Shown one piece after another: positions 1-13,700 of a stretch of 64,000 nt of DNA. The stretch lies in the NCBI GenBank assembly GCA_037074705.1, contig CM073595.1, forward strand, positions 54,989,639 to 55,053,638, in the 5' to 3' direction. Position numbers and translations under genes: made by a program. A model generated the notes under the pieces. It saw only the letters and a list, made by a program, of their open reading frames with translations. It did no database searches and had not been told where the DNA came from. This stretch comes from Zhengitettix transpicula. Its lineage: Eukaryota > Arthropoda > Insecta > Orthoptera > Tetrigidae. How positions within the stretch are numbered: position 1 is the stretch's first letter; each line of letters opens with the position of its first letter.

Positions 1-2722
1 TGAACTCAGCGTAGTAGATCACACTTTCGTAACAGGCGCTAATTGAGATGCTTAGTGTAGATGCAGAGTAAAAGTTCTGAGTTTGCGGAAGCGTCCCCGG
101 TCAGTCTGTAGACTTTTCTCGAACGTGCGTAACTAACACGATAGTTTCTATCCAGCTCCAACTCTCGCCACCCTCACAATCCTATCGGCACTCTGCAAAC
201 AACGGATATTAGTAATGTTGAAGAATATCCAATAAGGCGATCTGTCGTCCTGTCCCAAACAACGATTTTAAACAATATTGATGAATTAATTATCTAGTGT
301 CCCTATTGATAATTATAAAGGTAACTAGATCATCGCGAAGTTCATAAGTCGTACGTAACTCCGTGTTCAATAACATACAAATATCTGTGGTTGAGAATTA
401 TCAATGCGTTTTCTTAATGGTCTTCCATTTTAATTATTTTCCAATAACAGAAATGACGGGAAAATAATTCAAGACAAAAACTTCCGATGTGTTAGTTGAA
501 TGTAAAAAGATGATCCTGAATTGAGCTCATGGCGATTTGCTTCAGTCAGGTCACATCAGTTCCGATTTTTTAATAAGAAAATATACAAACATACAATAAT
601 CACTTTAAGAGTATGAATTTCCTTGGTTGGGCCATTAGAAAAAATTTACTATCCTCGTCATAGAGATTTATTACACATAAGAGAACTTTCTGTGATTTAT
701 AAAACCTTATCAAATGACAAGAATATTATTTCTTACTTGACATACATTTATTAGTATGTATGTTAATAATTTAATCTGGCTGTTGGCAGTTACATGACAT
801 TTCAATAAAATATAATTATTCTAATACGTGTGGACAAAATTTCAATAAAGAATAATATTAATCGAATAATATTTTATTTTTACGCCTGTTTTAATGATAA
901 GTTATATTTAACGACAATTAACAGGCACTTTTATAATTAAATAAATTGTTGATCATAAGTTTTTCTTAATTAATAATTGTTTATTATACATAAAATTTTC
1001 ATTTAACAACATAAAATTTAATTGAATTTAACATCGACAAATCTTTCAGTCCGAAAGCTTGAAGAGCGTAGAAATATGTAAAGAAACGTTGTGGTGTTAA
1101 ATTATAATTTAAAGATAAAGGTTTTTTAATTACATAAATTGTCAATTAATGATAATTAAATATACCCTAATATTAATCGAAGTTCAATCTAGAAAAAACA
1201 CATTACGTATAAATTTAAGAATGAATTAGATTAGATTTATTAGTTCTATTAGTCCTCTTCTGAGGAAATACGACAAGACAAGTTAATATTGATTACAAAA
1301 ACAAACAGCATAACATATACCTTGTGATGAATTATTAAATATGCTTTTAACAAATACAAAAAAAATTACTTTTACAAAATTTTCTCAGCATCGTTACAGG
1401 ATCTCTCAGTGAAAAAATAATTACCGTACAGGAACTAATAAAATGGCAGAATCGTCCCAACTCTGGAATTGTTCTCCATTAGGACTTTCGTTTAACGAAG
1501 CATGGATGTTATAGGCATCAACAGCAATCAGCAGGGAAACAATCAATTAGGTCGCCTAACAACGTTCCATAATCTTCTCTTGTAGCTGATCTGAAAAAAT
1601 AGAATATCAGTTTTCATCTTCTGTATATCAATGACGTGTGACTTTAAAATTGTTCTCCCTATGTACGTTTATTTGGTACATGTTCAATCATTTTATTTTA
1701 TAGTTTTTTTTAAAAAACGCGATATTTATGTTTGTTTCATAATAAATTAAATAGAAAATAAATCATACTTACATTAAAAAATAACCACCAATTATTAATA
1801 ATACGTTTCATTCACAATACATGTATCTCCTTCCGTATCAAACATTTAAGTCATTTACAATTAAATAAACATATAGAAAAAATGATTACACATTAAATCA
1901 TAAGAGGTTGTTCGTTGTCATGTCTCGGATACAGCCCATAAACATAAAGTTGTCATTCAGTCATTGGACAGTATAGGACGAGACAGAACAGGATGGTAGA
2001 AAACACGATTGAAGATAACACTAAGATTATGATAATTTACGGCGAATCCGGACGTAATGGTCGAGCTGCACAACGCATGTATCACGAACGTTTCCCGCAT
2101 CGCATCACTACATCACATCCCTGTTTGTCAGACGACAACAACGCGTCCTGTACTGCTCAATGTTTGTATGACAACTGATGTGAACGCCAACTCAGCAGAA
2201 CTGATTGTGAACACAAGACACACGACATCAGCAGTCGTCCTCTGCCAATTTTGTTTTGCGTTCCGTGGAGCGGGGGATTTGAAATCCATTTGATCTTTAA
2301 ACTTCCACACATGGGTTCCTTATCAAAACTTTAACTACTAACCCCTAGATGTCTGTAATAAAAATTCTGAACCCTGTGTAAGTTATCGAGAGATTGATTG
2401 CTGCACATAGGATTACGTGACAAATTAATATCCAGTTGCAAGGACGACGTTTTGTTAAAAGATCCTGTGTGGGGATCCTGTACACGCTAAAATAGGAACA
2501 CCATTGGTACGAAAGTTGGTAAAGTCGCTGGTTTTCGTCGTAAGCAAGCCCAGGCTGCCTACTTTGGAGGAGTACGAGTAATATCAAGATATAAAATCAC
2601 CTCGTGTGCTGACGACAGTAGAAGCGTAGTTTCAAATGTGATCTTTTGAAATGTTAACTTGTTGGCAAGGAAGCAGACCCGCATGAGGGTGGGCGGCCGC
2701 TGCTTTCCCTGGAGAGAGCTGA
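1..2722. other. Non-coding AT-rich flank
   Basis: No coding exon, RNA gene or recognisable mobile element could be supported here. Open frames are short and biased by AT content. Base composition becomes GC-richer only in the last 100 bases, next to the promoter at 2,723. Confidence 0.5.
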
Positions 2723-2768
2723 TATAAGGCGGAGAGATCAGCCGCGCTCGCAGTTTCCCGCCACAGCC
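2723..2768 (+). promoter_or_regulatory. Core promoter (TATA + initiator) and short 5' UTR
   Basis: A TATAAGG box lies at 2,723-2,729. A CAGTTT initiator-like sequence begins at 2,751, so its A at 2,752 is 29 bases from the first T of the TATA box, the usual spacing in arthropod TATA promoters. The start codon at 2,769 sits in a strong context (CACAGCCATGG), implying a 5' UTR of about 17 bases. The local sequence is GC-rich against an AT-rich background. The transcription start is inferred. Confidence 0.6.
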
Positions 2769-5700
2769 ATGGTCCTGCGGACGCTAGTGCTCGCTTTCCT
2801 CGTCGCCTTCTCATGTGAGTAGTCTTTATGCTTCGTCGGTTCTTCCATTGCGAACATTCATTACATTTACCAATCTTTAGATGAATATCTTCGAGAACAA
2901 ATAGAAACTCACGTTGTCATTTAAAAAATTAATATTCGGACACACGATGTTACCAATTTAGTTTGAAATATTTCTAAATTTGGACGAAGTTCCGGACTCA
3001 TGTGGACTCATTCAGGAATATCCGAATGTGTTGTGTTGAATCCACCATCAGGAATTCCGATGAATTAAATAATTGATCAAGTCTATTGTAACTCAGGAAC
3101 AAAAACTATAACGTGCATAAATATTTTATTACACATTTTACCATTATTTATTAAATGTTGTATTTTTGTGTTTTAAATATTGTAATTATAATTAAATTAA
3201 AACAATTAAATGTTCTATTTTATATTGAAGATTCTAAATATATATCGTATAATTAAATTTTAGGTTTCAAGTTATAAAATGTTGGACTACAGGAGATTAT
3301 TATGACGTACAACCGAAATTTAATCCGGCGACCAATTTAAATTAATTTTTGAAGAAAATAAGTGTTTAATTTGTGACTGATAGAAACTGATGTGAGAATA
3401 ATTTTCTTTCCTATTTCTACCATCTTAACCGTGATAGTTCTCATCGTGGTTCCAAAAATTAAACATCCATTGTTATTTGTTACCTGATTACCCGTTCGTC
3501 AGAAGGAGAAGCAAACGTTGTCAGCTTTCGGCACAATGTTTTGTCTACGCCGTATATAATATTGAATAAGGCTTGGGTATATTTTTTTCTTTACTGAGTT
3601 ACTTATAAGTCATAATTCCGAAATCAAGCTTTTTTAACTTACTACTTTTTAGCTGTACTTATAATATTATCTACCTGACAAGACATAGTTGCTAATACCA
3701 CAGCCGAACTTAATGCAGATAAAATCATATCATATATTGTAACGTTCGCTATTTTCTTACCAAACGGCCATGGGAGTTTGCTTCGTTTGAAAACCTTCCT
3801 ACAACTCCATATACCAAGAGGAAAAAATTGTTCCGATGGTTTTCTTGAGAACAAAATAAGCGAGACAGATAGGAATTTTGATTTCATCAGTTTCAGATAC
3901 CGAAACTTAGACACAAACTAAAATCACTCGATACCGATAAAATTAAATTGCAATATAACAGTCTCTTTGTAACACAATTTGTTCTGAAATATTTATTACA
4001 TTACTGTTCTTTGACAATTTAATAGATTATAATTAAACAGTCATGACTTATAAAGTAAACTATAAAATTTATTATATTCGAACAGCTGTATTTTCTCTCA
4101 TTTAATTACAAGGAAATGATCAAAAAAATTTTATATTTTTTTTATTTAATACAATCACCAAAACATCAGTCCTCGTATTTATTTCAAAGCAAAAACTTTC
4201 CGTCAAACGTTAAAACACACAAAAACAGTAGCTTTCGGTCGTGTTTGTGTGTTGTAATGATTGACGGAAGCTTTTTGCTTTGAAATAAATGCTGGGACTG
4301 ATGTTTCGGTGATGGTATTAAATCGTATATACATAATTTACAGCCTTTTTAAAGTCAAAGTTATTGAATTTTTTTTTATTTTAAAAGAATTTTAAAAAAT
4401 GAACCCAGAACTGAAAAATATTTTCTCTAGTATCGTAGTAATTAACTAAGAGTGAATAAGTGAATAGGTAATGGTGTATTTTCTTTTCTAAGTCATCAGT
4501 CATATTTGTTGTATGCATTTCTCTGTATATTTCCCCCAATTCTTAGCATATATTCTCATAACGTACGATTTTGATAGAAACGGAATAATCTTGATTCCCG
4601 TCTTCGGTGAATTTTCAGGCTTAATCATAATTGGACGTTCAAATCTTCTCACTCTTCATTTATGAGCTATTAATTATCGATATTGGCCTGCTACTATTGT
4701 ATATTACTTCATTGGGAGAATGTCAGTCTTGTGTAAGAAACGTTGCTGTTTAATAATATAAGATATAATGTCAACAGCACGATGTTTGTAACAGTTGTAA
4801 TATTTTCGTTTTTATTTCCGATTATGTAGATATTTTAGGATATTACCAAATCAAAATGGTGATCGAATATCTTCATTCAACAAATGTCTTGACCAATTCG
4901 TGGGAAACCAAAATATACTAGTAAAAAGCGTTGTTTGTTTGGTATTTCTTCAGATGTTTCAGACATCTTATTTAACCCCTTGTAATATTCTCTTTGAAAC
5001 TAGTTACGCTGACACAAAATTCGCGTATCAAAGATGGAGATAAATCACGGAACAGTTTTGTGGACCTTGAAAAAAGCTCTTTAATTTCAAGTTCGGACAG
5101 TTTGTTTTTCTGTTCCCTGAATTTACTGGAGTCTTCACAATTTCATGAAAAATTCTTCTTATTTTTGATTATCTGTTGGTAATTACAGTGGAACGAAAAC
5201 GACAATCGTTTTAACTTGCATAGTAAAATAAACTTACCAGGAGTTTCAAATTTCATCCCGTGTACCTATATCCCTATATTGGTGATTAATAATAACGCCA
5301 TTGCCCACAAGAACAGCACATTTGGCAAAAAAAATTATTTGTTGAATTCTGGCAGTGTTATTACAATGCGGCTCTGCTTCGCTTTTTTAATCGTTTGTAC
5401 GAGACTAATTGATTAAAACACTCCCGACTGTCTTTTGATAATTACCTCTTACATTTACAGTATGAAGCATTTCCATTTTTTGTAAGAATCAAAGAACGTG
5501 TTATGTGGGGCTGTATTTGCTACAATAAATCTTGAAACCATACGTCGGATTAAAATTTCGGAATAATTTTGTCCATTCAACAATTAATTAAGTAATTTAT
5601 AAAAATTTATAATATTTAACATTCGCGTACCTTATAACCCAAGTAAGAATTTGTTTTTTCGTTGTCTAATATTAAACGTTATAAGGTCACCAGCGTTGTA

Positions 5701-8700
5701 AATGATCACGTAATGACAGCAACAGTCACGGGAGTAAGACCTACTTCACACACTCACTGACACGCATATATGCTGGAATGGAACGTGTCATGTATCACTT
5801 TCTTTGAAGCCACGACACGAAACGGAATTATTTTGTAATCATGCGTCAGTAATTGTCTGGTACGCTCGTTCGTTTGTAAAATAATTTACATGAATAATAT
5901 AATTTTATATATAGAATAATAATCATATTTAAACAGCCAAAAAATGTTTTTTATTCTTATTATTTATTAAGAACGCTTTTGGCAGTATCTGACATTATTA
6001 TTCTTCGGAGCCTTGTTAATTTTTCAATGGCCACAGATCTACGAAGCTTTTAAATGATTGATGTTATTTAATTTCTGCAGTATGTATTACATGGTTACAT
6101 ATGATTAGGTAATTGTGTTAATTTTCCAAGGAAAACGATAAATCTAAACTCCACTTTAACTGATTCAATATTTGCCGAATATCTGACAAAGTTTATGGCC
6201 AGTATCCTCAGAAAAATTGAGTCGTTTTATTACCTCTTTGTGGAGCTATAAAAGTTTTTTTTACACATCTTGCAATAAAAAGATTTGTATATCAAAAGAG
6301 CAGCTACCTAAAAGCCTCGACTATGAATCAAAGCTACAAAAATTTTTGTTATGAAAGCTTCAGATGCCAGAGGATGACTGAAGAAAGTCTTCTAAAAATA
6401 TTATCTGAAGTTATTCGTCACACTGATTACGGACATCTTCGTTTCGGGCTGTTCCAAAACAACTGACGAGATGATTATTTGTTTGACTCTTCGCATTGTC
6501 CCTTCATAAGGACTTGGTGAAATTCCCCGTGTTAAGAAATAGTCAAACCAAGTCTTTTTAATTGTTTTATGCTGCGAGTTCTCTGTGGAATAGTTCCTTG
6601 AGAGACCTGTGATTTATATCATGTTGAGTGAAAACGCGTAGATTCGCTGGTGGCATTGTCCTCTTATCGGAGATGTCGGAAATGTTGATGGAGGTAACAG
6701 ACAAGCAAGCTTGCGAAGAATTAATGAGTAAAAATAACAAAGACGAACTCATTGTATGTGTTACCACTTAAAATGTAAAATTCTAACCAGTCCTGATATT
6801 TGAAAGAAAAATCGAATTATTGACGCAGATAAGAATTCAGACGTAACAGAAACGAAAACTGTTTTTAATAGGAATAATCGTCATTATTCCAAATGTAAAA
6901 ATATATATAAAAAAATAGGATATTTCTGAGGATTTGTGAATAAGGCGCAGAACTGTGGGGAAGTCAAACTCGGGTTTTTTCAAAATTGTTTAGGTGAGGG
7001 AACAGATCTTCGTTGACGTGATACTGGAGCTCGGAAACGGTGAGACCGTAATGGGCAACACGTAGACGATGAAGTTGTAGAAGTTTGCCAAATTTTGAAG
7101 TTTTATGTCTTTATAATAGATTTTAACTGTAGTAACATAATATAGTCACCTGGAAAATCTAATCTAACCGGTCGCGTGATTTCAGGATCCTGGAACACAT
7201 GTTCAAAGCCAGGACAATTAATTTTATTTCGAAGTTACCCAATTTTTCTGCTTGATTTTAGGGTAGACGTTGAATTTGAGATATACAGCAAGAACGTTTT
7301 CAATTTTATTTATTAAGGATTCTTCCTTCTATAGCAGACGTATTTGGGCACAATAAAGGCCTATTTAGGCCCCTTCTTTCGTATCTCAACGAAGAAAGAA
7401 TTTTTCAGGCAAATAATCCTCTGACTTAGATTATGTTGAAGTAACACCAAGATTTCTGGTATTCCCTAAAACGGAAACGCTTGAAACCTTTTGAAATGTA
7501 GTATTGTATATGAATATAGAAGAATAACTAGACGGAAAAAAATAACGAATGATATTTTTTTAAAAAAAAAGACTTCGGTGTAGATGAGTCCGGTTAGTTC
7601 TGGTGAATGGTGAACACTGAGACAGGGGTTAAACGTGAGAATAGAAAATGGTATACGGAGGACATAGTGAATAACTAATAAAAAGTTGAAGTTGTTTGAT
7701 TTAGTCCCTACTACGGTATCAAAGATTTTGGGTTCCAGAACTGTAACATCGGGAAATAATGACGTCAGAAAAATTTGAAATGTGTTTAGAATTCGTATTT
7801 ACTTCGTTGCTCAAGATCACATTAAACGAGACCAAGATGATACTGAGATTGTGAACTAGCGTGAAATTCGATAATGCGGACTATGCATGGCCACTTTGCT
7901 CACCGTTATCCTAGACCAAAAACAAAAGCAAACCATTAGCTTGATAGCTCTTATTGAGATGACGCCAGATTGTCAAATAATGTACACAATCAGGGAAGCA
8001 CGTGGCCCATGCAAAGAAATCTCCTCAATATTGTAAGTGTAGATATCAAAACAGAATTTCCCATCATTGGATTGTGTCGAGAGCTGAGCTAGGCAGCTAT
8101 TCACTGGAATCTCAGATTCAAACACCACGTTTCCCAAGTTACCAGCAACCGCAGAAAAAATTCTAGAGGGATCGTGAGCGCTACGACATAGGGCCGGCAT
8201 TGTTATGTGGCTTCCGGTAAACCTGGACAAGACTGAGAAGTACGAGGCTCGGAAGAAAGCGAGGAGTATGTCCTTGACCCGGAGAACTGGGCGGCGGCTA
8301 TGTGGGTCGCTCTCGGACTTTCCCCGCAGCTCTTCCAGTCAACGAGCTGGAATTACAAACCTGCTTCTCCATTACGACCTCGGGCTCTTGTTTCTCAGCA
8401 ATCGGAAATCCAAATGTCATGTGAGCGTTATGTTTCAGTCTCCCTCGAACCCAGGGCGAGTCCAATAAAAGCAACTTAGTGCCGTTGCCTTGGGGTACTT
8501 TGTTCTCCGCTACAAATACATATATAAACTAGATTAGAAATGTCCTTCTCCTGCTTCTTTTGAACAAATATGAAGAAGAATGATGATCTTCAGAATAAAT
8601 CAATTATTCTGTTAAGGCACTATGAGATTGTCGATAATACACCAGTGGCGGCTGGTGAGTTTTCTAACTCAAGCATCTTGTAACACTCTCATGGCCAGCC

Positions 8701-10702
8701 GGCTGCATTAGCGAGAGCGCGTGTGACGCAAGGCGTGCTGGTTAAAGTCTTTGAAGAATAAATACAGCTGTTGAAACACAATTATTATAAAATATATTAA
8801 AATTAAAAAAAATTCTTCATAAATTAATTTATGTGCTGTAGCACATATGCAACAGCCACCACTACACTGAACTAATCTAGAATGTTATTTCTGAATGGGC
8901 TTAAAAATTCTAATATTATTACTCTTCATTAATTTTCGTCTCGTCTATTACAACTCATATTTTATTTCTAATTTCTTGTGACAGTTTTATGATAGTTTAT
9001 AATAATTGAATAATAATTCACAGAATTTATCACTCACTTTCAGAACAGTGATTTATATTTATAGATTTTGAATGTCTTAAAATAATATCAACCGCTCTAA
9101 ACAGAAAAAAAAATTATTTTTAATTTCGGAATTATAATTTATTTAGTAGTAATCGCAGCAATCCAGCTATTATGGTTTTTATATATAGGTAGCTTCGCCT
9201 ATAGTTCACGAATATGTAAGGAAAGCATAAGAGACATTAATGACGTAAAAGTTACTCTGAATTAAATGGTCTTTATCTTCCATTACGTTTATCACAAGTC
9301 ACTTTACATTTTACTGGCAAATCGTTCCGAACAAACATAGCATTTTAGCACATTAAATTATATCGAATAAAAATGATAACTGCAATTTGTTGAGAAATAC
9401 ATTATTTTTCTCCCAGTGACTTTCAATCATTGAGTAAAAAGGAGCAATAAATGAATGTTTGTTCCAAATAGACACCTAAATTCTTGCTTTCTGTCCAAAG
9501 TAGAATATTTTCTTAGTTGCATGTCTTATTAGTAGACGTTCCTGTGATTGTTTTCCCAAGGTGAAAAGGTAATCATGGGATACGCACAGATGCAAGGACT
9601 TCGTCATAAATGTTTGAAACAGTTGCTAGAAACGCTGGGAAAACGCGAAGGCCAAATTGAGTACAATAATGAGAAATTTCGTAACCGCAGCTAAATGATC
9701 GTTTAAGGGTTGTAACTCGAGAGTTACAATGGGACATGACTGTTAACATAAAATTTAAGCAAAATTACACGTGACATACATGTATGCCCTGCCTTTGAAT
9801 GAATAAAATATGACGTATAAATCAAAGAGCCAAGGTTTTCCCGGCGTATTTGTTGCTTGAAAGATTCTTAGGTTTCCAAACAGGTAGGAATAGGCTTAGG
9901 ACACGACTTTTCAATGCCGGTTACAGCCAAGTGATAACTGTCTGTTCGGTGGTCTGGTCTGTTTTATATGTTGGAAATTATATACAATACTTACGCCGTA
10001 GTCATTTTATTCGATTGCCTATTTCATAATAAGTTGTATAATTTTTCTCAAAATGCTTTACTGATTTTAAGAACAGTGAGAAAATATTCACTATGAATCG
10101 CAGATGCATAGTCAGATTTTTCTATTGCGTAACTGAGGAACTAGTCAAAATAAAAAAAATTATACACCTCTGACTCACTTTTGACAGATTAATTATAAGA
10201 AAAGCGTCGATGAAGCAAATTAATTAATATTTCACTGACCGTTTTGTTAAATAGAACTATTATAAGGAAACATAAGTAAACTCAGTAATCAAGGTTATCA
10301 GCAGAGGGATAACTTACAGTTAGTGTTAGTAGAGTACAAGTATGCGAAAATGCAAACCGAAAGATCGACAAATTACTAAAATGAACACAACAGAAGAAAG
10401 GAAACAATTTAAATATATCAATTTTACAAAATGCCTTTTTTTTACCTTCCGCCAATCACGTCAAACTTTATGAAACATTTGATAGGATGCTTCAAAACTT
10501 GAACTTCCTAGAAGTATTATTAATTCTGAAATTATTAAATTCAAGCACGTCACTGAATAATATCGGCAAAATTAATATCAGTCTCAATTTTAAATACAAT
10601 TTTCCCACCGATGTATATGTGAATGTATTAATATAAAAATGAAAAAAATCTATTCAACCCGTTCAAAGCCGCTTTAAAAATTAGAATATTTGTTGTTTTA
10701 GG

Positions 10703-10762
<60 letters not shown>

Positions 10763-13700
10763 TAGCGGATATCAATGATGATTTTTTGTCTAATAATTTT
10801 ATTTGACGAAATTGAACAACGCCTCAGATCATGGAGAAGAAAAATTGGTAGTTCTATTGAATAAAATGGGAATTATACACTTTATTGAGTAATGCGTCTA
10901 TAATATTTTCAATAGGTTGCCGTTTAATGTTAAACAGATGTTGACTTTTTAAAATAATTATTACTCCGTGAAATAAGGGAATGAAATAATAAACACTTGT
11001 ACAAAACCTCCCTAATGTTATTCCACGATTTATTTTATTCTCAAATAATTAAGTTGCAAAATATTAATTTAATAGATTAATACATTATGATTTGATGAAC
11101 GCAAGATTTAGTAGTCCGCAAATATATATTCGGAATGATTATCAATAATTTTTAAAGATTGTAAGTAAGCGTTACAAATGAAATGTTTTTGGAGGATCTA
11201 TGGAATGAGCTCTCCGCTCAAAGATTGCGGAAATAGGTCAATACAAATAGGAACTGATGTAATCTCGTGGGCAGAGAACATCTGGAAGGATGGGAAAGCT
11301 GGTGCGTGACGAAGTCGAAGAAAGCTGACTGCTTCTACGAACACCAGATAAGAAGAAAACACGGGGTCATTCACATAACAATTAAGGAATTTCAGTTTCA
11401 GTGGTCTGAAAGTTGGCAACTTGTGAGAGAACATACTATGAGAGTGCCAAAACACTTATCGAGAACGGAAATGTTCCCAGAGTAAAATAGTTTCAGTAAT
11501 CAAGGTTGTCAGCAGAGGGATAACTTACAGTAAGTGTTAGTAGAGTACAAGTATTCGAAAATGCAAACCGAATGATCGACAAATTACTAAAATGAACACA
11601 ATAGAAAGGAAACAATTTAAATATATCAATTTTACCATCCGCCAATAACGTCAAACTTTATTAAAAATTATCAGTATCATTGTAAGAAAAATTATAAGGA
11701 CTGTAAGATATGTTATTTATTGATGCAAGTCAATCTAACGTGTTTACCTAATCACTGAATCCGTAAATAATAATCATCGTTGCCCTGCGCCGTAATTTTT
11801 GTCAAATGATTAGTGTGCATTGTACGCTGAGAATATTGATGCTTCTCTTTGACAATCACCTGAATTATGGATTGTATTTTTTTCAATTTTTAAAACGTCC
11901 TTTTTTAAGTTGGATCATGTGTAGAACTAGAATTTCTACGCTTATTTCAGTCCTCTCGATTCAGTCGTTTAGATGTGGAAACGTGACGTTGCTGAGTGTT
12001 CCTAACTTTCCACTCAACATGTTAAGCATGCGAGACAAGGCTTGTTGTCCTCTGCCGAGTTTCACTGGTGACAACTTTTCCCTCTTCACAACTGCTCACT
12101 GACCGGTTTCTTCCTTTTATACACACGTCTTCATGAGAAAAAGTGCTCGGCACTATAATGACTAGACTTGTCAGGGCCAAAAGCATAATTGGTCCCTGTG
12201 AATCGGGATGTTTTCCATATCTCTTCTTTGGATTAAATCATCGTAAGCTCCAGCTTTTAATTAACTAAATGTCAAAATTTCAGCGCGAGCGAGTATCTTT
12301 GTCATAAAAAAAATGTCAAGAAAATTGTTGCTATGACGCCGAGCTCTTAGATTCTCACGCTTCAAGCTCTGTCGATAGAATGGAAAAAATCTTTAAAAGC
12401 TACACCGGAGATCCTTAAATATAATGAAACGTTTGTCGCTCTTGCTGAATTTTTCAGCCTGACGAATATTATAATAGATGAACAGAGATGTTCAGCATCA
12501 GGTGATTTTCAACAATTTGACGGAATTATCTTTGACTGATCGTTCTCTGATCTTATTCCGCAATGGTTGAAAAAAGGGGCGAAATCTGGTAAATATCAGG
12601 GATGTGGCAAGAGATTGAACTTAAATTCGTTAATTTTTTACATAGAATCTGCACATGTGTGCATCCGTGCTTTATTTTCCACATTATTTTTATCCCTTTG
12701 TTAATGCGATGCAATAAAAATTCTCTCACCAATCGTTGTGGTTAATTCCTCTAAAAAAAAGGTCATCACCTCCCTGATCTATTTAACGGTCTTTAGGATC
12801 TGTTTTTTTTTTTGGTCTGGAGTGTAGTTGTCGTTCCATGCATCATCAACAGTTATATATTGAAGAAGGAAATCGTCAGTATTGTTACAGAAAAGCGCTA
12901 AACCAACAACACAGAAACTGCCACACGGTTGCTTTTATTCTCCACTCTGAGCAAACGCGGCACTCTTCTATCGAATATTTTGCCTATGATCTCAACAATT
13001 TGACTCGTCGTTCACTTAAAGCCAAATCTTGGATCTTGTCCATCGTTGTTGGCGTAGTCACTTACAGTGCACGTCCTGAACGATCTTCATCACTTGTGGA
13101 CCACGTTGACTCTCATTCACCCAACTATAGTCTGGGACAGATGGGCTATGATGTTCATCCAACTCAGCTTTGATTCCTTCAGGTGTTTTTAAATTCAAAT
13201 GGAAGTGTTTTGTAACCTAAAAACATGTTTCCTGTGAAATTGAGTTTCCGTATATTCGTTACAAACGAGAAATTATTTTTCATGAAAATAGAAAATAAAT
13301 ACTCCTTAAACGTTGTACGCTATTGTAAAAAGAATTCGATATAATTCTTGCTTAAAATCGGACTTTTAAAGGTAATAGTGAAAGTGAATAGCAACTGATG
13401 AAAAAACAAAGCTAGGTCATCGGCCACACCCGAATATTTGCATAGTAACAAAAGACCTTGACTGAACCCCTACCACGCGAAAGTAAATTTCGTAAAATTA
13501 TCGTTACTCATTTTACATTAATATTTTCAATTACTGGTGGTAAATTAACACTGGGTAAATGACAATCGTTGAGCTAAATTAATATTTTTAATATTATATA
13601 AGTTTATCTGAAATAAAATGTACAGAAACCAAAGCCTTACATGAAATAAGTGCTGTCTTTTACGCGAAGTATATGTGGGAAAGTGAAAATATTTAATAAA

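Noticed and set aside
7973..8468. Overlapping GC-richer frames on both strands (85 and 87 codons)
   Set aside because: Somewhat coding-like composition, but no domain, splice logic or element similarity that I could recognise.
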